64,000 nucleotides of DNA, taken from contig VWND01000012.1 in NCBI GenBank assembly GCA_009599575.1, forward strand, positions 620,001 through 684,000, in the 5' to 3' direction. The position numbers and the translations under genes were made by a program. The notes beneath the pieces are model-generated. The model was not told the origin of the DNA and did not search any database. It was given only the letters and a program-made list of their open reading frames with translations. Shown here one piece after another: positions 46,833-55,649 of the stretch. Each line of letters begins with the position of its first letter. Positions within the stretch are counted from its first letter, which is position 1. The stretch is from Blumeriella jaapii. Its lineage: Eukaryota; Ascomycota; Leotiomycetes; Helotiales; Drepanopezizaceae.

Positions 46833-47840
46833 GTAAGGTGAATGAATGGGCCCGGGACCTCGAGTTCTACGGTAGGTAAATAAGTAGAAGAGAGTAGGCG
46901 AAGGTGACTTGGGTATGTATGAGCAGTGCTGTAAGTCAGAATGTGAGAGCGAGTGGTCTGTTTTCTTGTCGGGTGGAGGAGAGAGAGAAAGAGTGTGAGA
47001 GAGTGTGTGAAAGTGTAAGAGTGCACTAGTGAGTGAATGAATAAATGAATCAAGCAAGCCTGCATGTCAGACTTGTTATCAGATCTTATCCCTTGCAGCA
47101 GCAATATAGAAGTACAGTACTGTATTAGAAAGTTGCAGAATGCGAGAGGAGAGTTGCAAAAGAGAGGATGGATTCGTTTTCATTTCGCGTTTTGGGGATG
47201 GGTAGACGTGGCGGTTCGGTTGAGTCGAAGGTGTGTATGTACTGTACTGTGTACTGTGTGTACTGTACCATGCAATAGAGAGGGAAGAAGTGCTCTCGTT
47301 TGATTTGATCAAGTAAGTCGGTTAGTTAATCCTTCTCCCTTGTATCCGAACTTGGTCGCACGTCCTGTCTGGTAATCGAGGAGAGTACAGTACTGTACAG
47401 CAGAGTAGCGGCAAACACCTTGAGGGGGATGCCTGTCCTCTTCCAGCGCACGTAACCTACAGTACAGTGCTATGTATAGTATCTACAGAATGTACAGTAC
47501 ATACTGTACCTATAGTACTGTACAACACGTAATACGAAAGTGCTTTACTTTTCCCGCCCTTCTACGAACGTTAAATCGGGGGTCTAGAAAGACGTCTTAC
47601 GTCTCCTACGAGGCGCGGCTAGGGGGATCCAGCCAACCAGAAAGCTGTGGATTGAAGAACAAAGTTCGTTTGGGATATACGAGGAGGACTTGCAAAGGAA
47701 GTTCGTACTGTACGAGCAAGAGAGTTTTTCTTTCATTTATTACGTTTTACTTTCATTCTGCTTTTGCTTTGCGTGCCACACTCACCCGTTTAACTTTTGG
47801 AAGCCGTGAGCCCGAAAAGGTGCGGTGAAATGGTTTTTCT
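46833..47840. other. Repeat-rich, apparently non-coding stretch
   Basis: It is marked by AGAGTGTGAGAG-type simple repeats near 46.98 kb and by many TACAGTAC/TACTGTAC palindromes at 47.11, 47.24, 47.38 and 47.46-47.53 kb. Open frames here show no domain and are dominated by repeat codons. Confidence 0.5.
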
Positions 47841-48035
47841 AGAGTTTTTCTAGAGTTTTGTGCAGGTTTTGTGTAGAGTCTGTGTAGACTTTGTCTAGAG
47901 TTTAATCTAGTGTTTTGTCTAAAGTATGTGTTGAAATTGTATAGAATTTGTATAGAATTTGCATAGAATTTGTATAGAATTTTCTCTAGAGTTTTGTCTA
48001 GTGTTTTATCTAGGGTTTCGTCTAGAGTTCTTTGG
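47840..48035. repeat. Degenerate TCTAGAGTTTTG minisatellite
   Basis: About 14 imperfect units of roughly 12-14 bp (variants of TCTAGAGTTTTG, TGTAGAGTCTG and TATAGAATTTG) run without a break. The middle units have drifted to TATAGAATTTG. Confidence 0.8.
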
Positions 48036-48139
48036 ACATTCCAGCATCTTTTTATAGCTTTCCTCTAGTGCTTTCCATCGGTTTCTGCTCGAAGAAATGC
48101 AACAGATCCGCCGTAGGTGACTCTTTCTCTTGCGCGTAC

Positions 48140-48470
48140 GATGTACAGTACGTAGTACAGCGGAGAAGTAACAAGCCAAGCAGCGAGTTTTCTTTCTATC
48201 GTATCCACAAAACACCAAATAGACTCTTCTGTGCCGTTTCAACTGTTGAACATGACGAATCTTATCCATCAGTAGCAATAGCTGCACGATCTTTTGCGAA
48301 AGCGCTGCATCGTGTTTTCGATTTATCGAGCTACCGTGTAACGTGTCTTGAATTTCCCACTTTTTCCTTTCTACCGCAATCGTTCTGAGCTTTTCAATAG
48401 TCGCGCCGTATATGTGTAATCGTACACACAACTCGTCGGTAAGGCTCGGAATCGCGATAGAGAGAATCAC
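48140..48470 (-). pseudogene. Possible gene fragment of unknown family
   Basis: The minus frame ending at 48006 reads like real protein over its first 100 residues (IPSLTDELCVRLHIYGATIE, KLRTIAVERKKWEIQDTL, IVQLLLLMDKIRHVQQLK). It then loses character as it enters the minisatellite. No start context, intron or family was recognised. It may be a truncated gene or relic at the island edge. Confidence 0.3.
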
Positions 48471-48736
48471 TTCGAAGCCGCTTCGTATCGACGCTCCATT
48501 TTAGCTTTCCCGACCCCTTTGTAAATGCAACGAACGCTTTACTGCCGCAGGAGGAGAACGTCAATTACAGTCGAAAGAGCGGAAGGTTCGTACCAGGCAT
48601 CACGTACAGTACCAGGTATTGAGTTAAGCTCGCGAGGTCGTCGTCGCCGACGGCTTCGCACCTCGGGTTGGTCGCATCTACTTTTACGAAATCCGACACG
48701 AAAGTCAAGGGGAGGAGGGGAGAGAGGGGGTGAGGT

Positions 48737-49080
48737 ATTTGAAAATGTGAATAAGCTCTCGGATGTGTCTCGTTCTTGGATCTTACTGTGTATAGCATAC
48801 CAATCACATTGGTTTAGCTTTCTCATTCAAACAACACTCAAACCATCATCTTTTCTTCAAATCTCCACCACCAAATGCAGCTTCGGCTTCTCTTCTTTCG
48901 GCCGGCCGGCCGGTCCGCCTTAGCCTAGCTACTGCGAGTCCCGAGCCGGCTGCTACGCCTTATGCTGGTTGCGAGCTCAAAGACAATCAGGGTGACTCTC
49001 GCTCTTCTTGTGCATTGACCGAGAGAAAACTACTGGATTGATGATGATAACAATGATGAGAATGATACTGTTTGACTTCT
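48737..49080 (+). pseudogene. Decayed copy 1 of the secreted-protein family
   Basis: A promoter-like block (ATTTGAAAATGTGAATAAGC) at 48737 and an ATG at 48875 (MQLRLLF) match the intact copies, but the signal peptide frame breaks at a GGCC repeat and meets a stop. Further on, another frame reads YAGCELKDNQGDSRSSCALT, aligning to the first two cysteines of the family, then DDN.DEN. The copy is dead by frameshift. Confidence 0.65.
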
Positions 49081-49404
49081 GGAAGGGGCAGTGCAAGTGC
49101 GCAACCTCAAACCTTCCGTCGCGCATTGGAAACGTGCGAAGCTGAGGATTTCAGCATACAAGAGACATTTGAAAACGCAGTTATGTTAAAGAAGTGTGTG
49201 ACAAGTGTCCGCGATTGGAGCCCTTTCCTCCCAGGCGGGATGGTTTTCCATAGAGTTTGTGAAGTGACTCTCGATCTTACAGTACATGAAGTCGTCAAGG
49301 CTGTTGAAACTAGTCGTTGTGGGGTTGAGACGACCGTTGTAACGAGCCTTTACAGGCAGAGTGGGCTACATAGTACTTACTATAGCGCGGTGGCAATGCA
49401 AAGT

Positions 49405-49440
49405 GGGGGGGGCGGAGGATTCGAAAATGAATATAAAAAA
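49405..49440 (+). promoter_or_regulatory. G-tract plus TATA box, secreted-protein copy A
   Basis: Eight Gs (49405-49412) are followed by ATTCGAAAATGAATATAAAA and then AAGCTTGGGC. The TATA-like ATATAAAA (49431-49438) lies about 97 bp before the ATG at 49528. Confidence 0.6.
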
Positions 49441-49527
49441 GCTTGGGCGTGTCTCGTTTTCACTCTGATATCATTCACACATCACCGATTCAATCCTGTT
49501 CTTTTAACATTTCCCACAAATCATAAA

Positions 49528-49830
49528 ATGCAACTTCGTTTTCTCTTCCTTGCTTCGACCGGCCTGGGTCTGGTTGCTGCCAATCCCGCTCGGGCCGATG
49601 CTGGTTGCAAAATGTATGACAATGAAGCACCACAAAAAGTTTCCACATGTAAATTCAATCAAGCACGAAACGTCAATTCCTGCTCTGGCGATGACAATAT
49701 TTGCAAACACACTTCAGTCGGAGGTTCACAAACTAGCAACCAATCGATCGATAGTGCGAACGACGATGAATGCAAAGGCCGAGACTTGGGCGTTCAGTGT
49801 ATTCAAACCGTTCAATGTTGCACATCATAA
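49528..49830 (+). CDS. Small secreted eight-Cys protein, copy A (100 aa)
   Basis: The start at 49528 was chosen because its signal peptide (MQLRFLFLASTGLGLVAA) is shared with two other copies. The frame happens to be open for 152 codons further upstream, through the promoter. The mature part has eight cysteines at residues 27, 41, 52, 59, 82, 91, 97 and 98, including a terminal QTVQCC. Shared landmarks are CK-x-Y-D-N, ARNV and C-S/T-G-D-x-x-I-C. There is no intron. No known family is recognised. The size, signal peptide, cysteine pairs, tandem duplication and position between decayed transposon nests are typical of candidate effectors of plant-associated fungi. That role is inference, and an antimicrobial or surface role is equally open. 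Confidence 0.8.
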   Translation: MQLRFLFLASTGLGLVAANPARADAGCKMYDNEAPQKVSTCKFNQARNVNSCSGDDNICKHTSVGGSQTSNQSIDSANDDECKGRDLGVQCIQTVQCCTS

Positions 49831-49851
49831 GCAAAGTGGAGAAAGCAAGAG

Positions 49852-49856
<5 letters not shown>

Positions 49857-49904
<48 letters not shown>

Positions 49905-50003
49905 GGGGGGGGTGCATATACGAAACACGATGGAAGGACAAGGGGGGGGGGAAGGGGGAGGAGGCGGAGAAGAGGTGGGGGGGGGGGGGGGGGGGGGGGG
50001 GGG
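49857..50003 (+). repeat. Poly-G tracts and purine-rich repeat unit
   Basis: A run of 47 Gs (49857-49903) and one of 27 Gs (49977-50003) bracket a unit containing ATATACGAAACACGATGGAA and GGACAAGGGG with GAGGAGGCGGAGAAGAGGT. This is the first of four such units downstream. Such runs are also places where assemblies are often wrong. Confidence 0.85.
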
Positions 50004-50118
50004 TATTCGAAGATGAATATAAATAAGCTTGGGCCTATCACTCGTTATCACTCTGATATTATTCACACATCACCCATACAATCATCCTGTTCTCTCTACA
50101 TCTTCCACAACTTTTAAA
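50004..50118 (+). promoter_or_regulatory. Conserved TATA-containing promoter, copy B
   Basis: A 115 bp block begins TATTCGAAGATGAATATAAA with TATAAATA at 50018-50025, then AAGCTTGGGC. It is nearly the same as 50740-50854, including its length, and starts immediately after a 27-G tract. Confidence 0.65.
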
Positions 50119-50424
50119 ATGCAACTACTTCGTTTTCTCTTCCTTGCTTCGACCGGCCTTGGTCTGGTTGCTGCCAATCCCGCTACGGCTGATATTAATT
50201 GCAAGATATATGACAATCAAGGCCCACAAAAAGCTTCCACGTGTAAACATGATAAAGCACGAAACGTTAATTATTGTACTGGCGATACCACAATTTGCGA
50301 ATTCTCTTCATTCGGGGGTTCAGAGTCTAACAACCAATCGACCGATAATGCGAACATCGAAGTATGCAAAGGCCGAGACTTGGGCGTTCAGTGCGTTCAA
50401 ACCGTTCAATGTTGCCTACCATAA
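50119..50424 (+). CDS. Small secreted eight-Cys protein, copy B (101 aa)
   Basis: A tandem paralogue of copy A with one extra Leu in the signal peptide (MQLLRFLFLASTGLGLVAA). Cysteines lie at residues 28, 42, 53, 60, 83, 92, 98 and 99. Landmarks are CKIYDN, ARNVNYCTGD, CKGRDLGVQC and QTVQCC. Differences from copy A are concentrated between the cysteines, while the cysteines and signal peptide are kept. This suggests selection for fold and export with a changing surface, but no rate ratio was computed. A G-tract lies just 5' of its promoter, and a fourfold purine-rich repeat lies 3'. Confidence 0.8.
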   Translation: MQLLRFLFLASTGLGLVAANPATADINCKIYDNQGPQKASTCKHDKARNVNYCTGDTTICEFSSFGGSESNNQSTDNANIEVCKGRDLGVQCVQTVQCCLP

Positions 50425-50448
50425 GCAAAAGTGGAGGAAGTAAGAGGA

Positions 50449-50544
50449 GGGGGGGGGGGGGTAGGGGGGGAGGGGGTTGGATATACGAAATACGATGGAA
50501 GGACAAGGGGGGGAAGGGGAGGAGGAGGCGGAGAAGAGGTGATG

Positions 50545-50579
<35 letters not shown>

Positions 50580-50739
50580 GGATATACGAAATACGATGGA
50601 AGGACAAGGGGGGGAAGGGGAGGAGGCGGAGAAGAGGTGTGGGGGGGGGGGGGGGGGGGGGGTTGGATATACGAAATACGATGGAAGAACAAGGGAGGGA
50701 AGGGGAGGAGGCGGAGAAGAGGTGATGGGGGGGGGGGGG
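50449..50739 (+). repeat. Three-unit G-rich minisatellite with poly-G runs
   Basis: Units of about 85-100 bp, each containing GGTTGGATATACGAAATACG, ATGGAAGGACAAG or ATGGAAGAACAAG, and GGAGGCGGAGAAGAGGTG, are followed by G-runs of about 30 (50548-50577), 22 (50641-50662) and 13 (50727-50739). With the unit at 49.91-50.00 kb this makes four copies. The strand carrying the runs could form G-quadruplexes. Confidence 0.85.
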
Positions 50740-50854
50740 TATTCGAAGATGAACATAAATAAGCTTGGGCGTGTCACTCGTTATCACTCTGATATCATTC
50801 ATATATCACTCATACAATCATCCTGTTCTTTTTACATTTTCCACAAACTACAAA
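50740..50854 (+). promoter_or_regulatory. Conserved TATA-containing promoter, copy C
   Basis: A 115 bp block begins TATTCGAAGATGAACATAAA with CATAAATA at 50754-50761, then AAGCTTGGGC. It starts directly after the last G-run of the minisatellite. Confidence 0.65.
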
Positions 50855-51160
50855 ATGCAACTTCGTTTTTTATTTCTTGCTTCGACCGGCCTTGGTCTGG
50901 TTGCTGCCAATTCCGTTACGCCCAATGCTAGTTGCAAGTTATATGACAATTCACTTGCACGCAACATTGTTTCCAAGTGTCAGATTAATCGAGCACGAAA
51001 CGTTAAATACTGCACTGGCGATAATGAGATTTGCAAACACACTTCAACAATGGGGAAACAGTCTACCAACCCATCGATCGACACTAAGAACGAAGACGCG
51101 TGCAGCAACCTAAACGTGAACGACGTTTGTACTCAAACCGTTCAATGTTGCCCATGGTAA
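50855..51160 (+). CDS. Small secreted eight-Cys protein, copy C (101 aa)
   Basis: This is the most diverged intact paralogue. It has the same signal peptide (MQLRFLFLASTGLGLVAA) with cysteines at residues 27, 42, 53, 60, 83, 92, 98 and 99. Landmarks are CKLYDN, ARNVKYCTGD, ICKHTS and VCTQTVQCC. The mature middle has changed (NSLARNIVSK, DACSNLNVND). It has no intron. Role as for copy A, inferred only. Confidence 0.8.
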   Translation: MQLRFLFLASTGLGLVAANSVTPNASCKLYDNSLARNIVSKCQINRARNVKYCTGDNEICKHTSTMGKQSTNPSIDTKNEDACSNLNVNDVCTQTVQCCPW

Positions 51161-51399
51161 ACCAAAGTGCAGGAAGTAAGAGAGAGGGGAGCGGTGTTGG
51201 CATTGACGAAAAACAACAACACGACAAGGGCAGAAAGGACGGGAGGGGGGAGAAAATGACGGAAGAAGTGGCAGGGAGTGGAGAGGGAAGAGAATGACGG
51301 GAAGAGTGGCAGGGAGAGGAGGGGGAAGAGAATTACGGAAAGAGTGGCAGGGAGAGGAGGGGGAAGAGAAAGACGGAAGAAATGGCAGGGAAAGGAGGA

Positions 51400-51772
51400 T
51401 CTTTGAAGCTGGATCTCAACATGCTTGGGCATGTTGCTCGCTTTCTTTCAAACACCATTCAGGCAACACTCAGGCTTTGCTCAAGCATTCTTCATACAAC
51501 ACTTATACAATCACATTCTTTCAAAATCCAGAGCCGAAAAAGCACTTTGCCTCTCTTTTGCAAGTCCCTACCGTAAACATGCACCTTCGGCTCTTCTGAT
51601 TTCGGTTGGTCTGATTTTAGTATTGTACTGTTCTGTAGCTGCTGACCGGCGCCTTCGGAAGCTACGGCCTATCCCGGGTGCACTATCCACAACAACGATA
51701 ACCCAGGGGCTTCGATTGTCTCCCATCTAGTCAATTTAAAAACCGCTGAAATGCCAAAGCCTAAAAGCAGAT
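51400..51772 (+). pseudogene. Decayed copy 2 of the secreted-protein family
   Basis: A diverged promoter block (GAAGCTGGATCTCAACATGC, TTGGGC) precedes ATG 51579 (MHLRLF, then TGA). Further along, a shifted frame reads GCTIHNNDNPGASIVSHLVN, aligning to the first Cys, the D-N pair and the next segment of the intact copies. The rest is unrecognisable. It is dead by an early stop and a shift. Confidence 0.55.
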
Positions 51773-52149
51773 AAAGCGTGCGTTCAGCTTGTTTGATATT
51801 GCAACAGGAAAATGAGAAGGACCATGGGAAAATAAAAGACGGGTTTGGTTCGACTATTATTACACCATTATTGTTACGGCGCCGTTCAGGTAGTACGTTG
51901 GATTGAGGTTTGAGGTCACGTGGAGGCGCGCACGGCCCCACCACCTGCACTGTGTTTATATTCTCGCAACCAGCGCGTTCTTCGTTCGTTCTTCGTTCGC
52001 TGTCTTTGCTTCCACCTACGAAGCGTAGGGTTAGATCAATACAATCAAGTACACTCCGACCCCAGTCGTAACAATTATTCAAAATCATTCGAACATCATT
52101 CGAACCGTTATCTTTTGATAAAATCATAGCAACCTAAAACAGTTAGAAA

Positions 52150-52359
52150 ATGGAAGCAGGTTTTCTACGATGCTGGTGGAGAAGGCAATACTGGGTTTTT
52201 TTACGATCGCGATGACTGAATCTGCGAGCACGAAGCCAAGGGGAAACCACAAAGATCCAACCCGTCATCGGTAAGAGAACCATTTGACGCATGCGCTGGC
52301 AAAACAGATGGACCGCCATGCATTCAAACGGTCCAGTGTTGTTGGTCAGGCTGCAATAT
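52150..52359 (+). pseudogene. Decayed copy 3 of the secreted-protein family
   Basis: Only the C-terminal half is readable. A DRDD.ICEHEAKGKPQRSNPS stretch leads to DACAGKTDGPPC and IQTVQCCW, matching the family's last cysteines and its QTVQCC. A stop sits in the GDD-x-IC region. The signal peptide region is not recognisable. Confidence 0.6.
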
Positions 52360-52587
52360 TTAAATAATGAAACGACAAAGGAGAGGTGAGCAAGGTAAGG
52401 GGGAAATGGGGGAAATGGTGAGATTGGAGGGCAATGGAAGGGTTCATCGAAGCTGGATCTTTTTACAAGCCTAATAGGTATCTACCAATCTTTTGTTCTG
52501 TTGAGCAGAGCCCCAAATCAGACGTGAATCTTTGCCTGGAAAGACTCAGCGAATACAAGAACAGCCGAGTACACTGGTTCGGCGAAG

Positions 52588-52773
52588 ATGGAGTGTTGTA
52601 TTGCTTTTTCCTTGAGCTTCGCCGGCTTTGCTCTGATCTACTGTAGCTGCCCAGCCAATTTCCATGGCCGACGCCCAAGCGTTACCGTGATGATCGATCA
52701 ATTCGACAGTGACTTGGGCGCGAACAAGGTACAAGGAGAGAAGTTTACCATGTTAGGGCAGTGCTGCATGTAA
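52588..52773 (+). CDS. Possible diverged or shortened family member (61 aa)
   Basis: An intact frame has a hydrophobic start (MECCIAFSLSFAGFALIYCS) that resembles the family signal peptide at DNA level (GCCGGCTTTGCTCTG). It ends GQCCM, like the family's C-terminal CC. The middle of the family protein is missing. It may be a shortened gene or a chance-open remnant. Confidence 0.35.
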   Translation: MECCIAFSLSFAGFALIYCSCPANFHGRRPSVTVMIDQFDSDLGANKVQGEKFTMLGQCCM

Positions 52774-52827
52774 AGCTGGCAATGGGGGATAAAACAACAG
52801 AAAGGAAATACGTAGGTGATAACAAGC

Positions 52828-53005
52828 TGAATGTAAATAAGCGACCTATCTTCTGCAAAACAGACACTTCAATTGTATTTGATTGGCTTTCTCTACAACC
52901 ATAGCCATTCTCTTCCTAAGGAAAAACAAAGCGATTCTGCAATTTAAAGTCCTCCTTTGCATTGCAACCCGCTTTGCTCTAGCTGCCGACACTTAGAACC
53001 AAACA
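52828..53005 (+). pseudogene. Decayed copy 4 of the secreted-protein family
   Basis: GAATGTAAATAAGC at about 52.83 kb matches the promoter block of the intact genes. About 105 bp later a signal-peptide-like segment starts CTG instead of ATG (LQFKVLLCIATRFALAAD) and then meets TAG. The spacing to the promoter block is kept, which supports descent from the same unit. Confidence 0.5.
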
Positions 53006-53494
53006 CCATTCACGCAAACCAAACCGGTGATATGTAGATATTCTACGCCGTACTCCATCTAGTTGGCGAAGCGGCGACCTCGGGCTCTTCTGCGACCACG
53101 ACCTTGACTGCTGGTACAGTATCGCGTAAGGGTATGCACTCAATGGGTTAAGACGTGTGCAAAGTTGATGATATTGCTAGTGTTTAAGGAGCAAAATACT
53201 CGCTACTGTGTTGTGGGAAGATATGAATGCCAAACAGTACTGACACGTGATTCTAGCGCGTTAACACGTGACTACTCACACCCTCTTCTTGGCGACCCTG
53301 GGGGCCAAGGTAGCCAAGGTAGACGTGAGATACAATAGAACTGTAAAGTCAGTGTACAGTAGCAGACAACAGGAATTTCCTACAATTCAAAATTCTTTTT
53401 TAATCAGGCGGCTTTTAGAAAACCGATTGTAACTTCCTGTATACCATTTTTGAGCTTTTATTACCACGTTTACGCGATTTCCGATAGTACTGTA
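53006..53494. other. Gene-free edge before the second nest
   Basis: I see no coding sequence. GTACTGTACAGTA-type palindromes lie at about 53.35 and 53.49 kb, the latter directly beside the LTR of element D. Confidence 0.45.
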
Positions 53495-53499
53495 CAGTA

Positions 53500-53768
53500 T
53501 GTGACGATTCACTCTTTTGCCACCTCTCGTGTCACCCCAGCAACTACGTGTAGCTGCAAGCTCCCTGGTCTCCTGATGGGTTTTCCCATCAATTATAAAA
53601 ACTATTTATATATATAAGACTTTCTTTTTTTAGCAACTTCTGCTTTTTACAATTGTTAATTTTAAATAAATATTTTTGTTACAAAACCAAAGGCTCGTTT
53701 TTTATATTATATAAATACGGCGATCAGTTGATTGATTTTTTAGCTTTTCGATTGATTAGATCGTTATA
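53500..53768 (+). repeat. 5' LTR of element D
   Basis: About 269 bp from TGTGACGATTCACTC to GATCGTTATA. It contains CACCCCAGCAACTACG and AGCTCCCTGGTCTCCTG and a TATATATAA box. It is homologous to 54576-54839 and 60721-60983. Confidence 0.88.
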
Positions 53769-54575
53769 TTATTAACAATTTTTTTTTCTACGCTAGCGAC
53801 GGCGTAAATTTTTTTTTTTTTCGAATTTCTTACGGATTATATTAAAATAATCGACCGGTCGTAAAAAGGCTTATTTCCGTATTTCGCGAAAGATAGTTTT
53901 TGTTTAACGATCTTTTTTTTAGCAGAGCTTTTCAGCTTTTGTTATTATATTTTAACTTTTTTTTTAATCAGCGAAAAAGCAGCCTTTTCCAAAAGCTTTT
54001 TTTTCTGAAAAACAGTTTTCCTTCCGAAAAAAAAAAAACAAAAGAAAAGACAGAGCGCCAATCACTTCGCCTGCCATTTTTTTTTTGCAGCCTAGCGCTG
54101 AGAGCGTTTAGTTGAAACTTTTGCAAAATCAATTAAAAAAAGCGCAAAAGCGTAAACGATAATTTCTGGAAATTATACGACTGCGACAAATCTTTTAATT
54201 AAAGCGTTTAATAGAATTTATCGAACGTATTTCTGTTAATCGCGAATTTGCTGCTTTTTTTTTTTTTCGTAATGTTTTATTTTAATTAATAAACGTTGCA
54301 AATTAATTTTTACGCTTTTCGCGAACTTTTTTTAAATTTCCTTCTGACGGCCAAGATTTTAGCGCGCCTTTTAAACGCTATAGTTTTTATTTATCTGCTG
54401 ATTTTCGATTAGTTCGTATAAAACGCGTTTCGAATCTTAAGTTTAAACTAGATAATAGTAAAAATTATAAAACACGCTATTAAAAAACTAAAATTTTCGA
54501 TAATCTCGAATTTTACTACGATTATTTCGCTAGCGATCGATTTCGCAAAAATTATATATTCGATCAGACCGAAAG

Positions 54576-54839
54576 TGTGACGACTCACTCGTTTGCCCCT
54601 CGTGTCACCCCAGCAACTACGTATAGTTGCAAGCTCCCTGGTCTCCTGGTGGGTCTCCCATCAATTATGAAAACTATTATATATATAAGACTCTTTCCTT
54701 TTAGCAACCTCTGCCTTTTGCAGTTATTAATTCTAAATAAATATTTTTGTTACAAAACCAAAAGCTCGTTTCTTATATTATATAAACACGGCGACCAATT
54801 GATTAATCTCCCAGCCCTTCGACTAATTAAATCGTTATA
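54576..54839 (+). repeat. 5' LTR of element E
   Basis: 264 bp from TGTGACGACTCACTCG to ATCGTTATA. It is the least decayed of the three copies at its start and keeps CACCCCAGCAACTACG. Confidence 0.9.
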
Positions 54840-55649
54840 TTATTAACAACTTTTTTTCTACGTTAGCGACGGCGTAAATTATTTTTTTCTTCGAATTTCT
54901 TACGGATTATACCAAAATGATCGACCGGTTGTAAAAAAGCTTATTTCCGCATTTTGCGAAAGATAGCTTTTGTTCAACGATCCCCCCTTTAGCAAAGCTT
55001 TTCAGCTTCTGCTATTATATTTTAATTTTCTTTTTTTTAATCAGCGAAAAAGCAGTCTTTCTTAGAAGTTTTTTTTTTTGAAAAACAATCTTCTTTCCGA
55101 GGAAAAAAAAACAAAGAAAAAAGCAGAGCGCCAATTATTTCGCCTGCTATCTTTTTTTTATAATCTAGCGCTAAAAGCATTTAATTAAGACTTTTGCAAA
55201 ATCAATTAAAAAAAACGCAAAAGCGTAAACGATAACTTTTGGAAATTATACGATTGCGACAAATTTTTTAATTAAAGCGTTTAATAAAATTTATCAAATA
55301 TGCTTTTGTCAATCGCGAATCTGCTGTTTTATTTTTTCGCAACGTTTTATTTTAACCAACAAACGTTGCAAATTAATTTTTACGCTTTTCGCGAATTTTT
55401 TTTGAATTTTTTTATAACGGCCAAAATCTTAGCGCGCCTTTTAAACGTTATGATTTCTATTTATTTGCTAACTTTCGATTAACTCGTATAAAGCGCGTTC
55501 CGAATCTTAAGTTTAAATTAAATAATAATAAAAATTATAAAGCACGTTATTAAAAAATTAAAATTCTCGATAATCTCGAATTTTATTACGATTATTTCGC
55601 TAGCGATCGATTTCGCAAAAATTATATATTCGATCAGACCGAAAGCGTG

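Noticed and set aside
49072..49527. N-terminal extension of secreted-protein copy A (152 extra codons in frame)
   Set aside because: The frame runs through the conserved promoter block and TATA box. The other copies start at the signal-peptide Met, and the extension has no homology between copies.
49733..50802. Proline-rich minus-strand ORFs opposite the G-tracts
   Set aside because: Poly-G read in reverse gives poly-Pro, so these are artefacts of the repeat. Glycine-rich + frames here are likewise the repeat itself.
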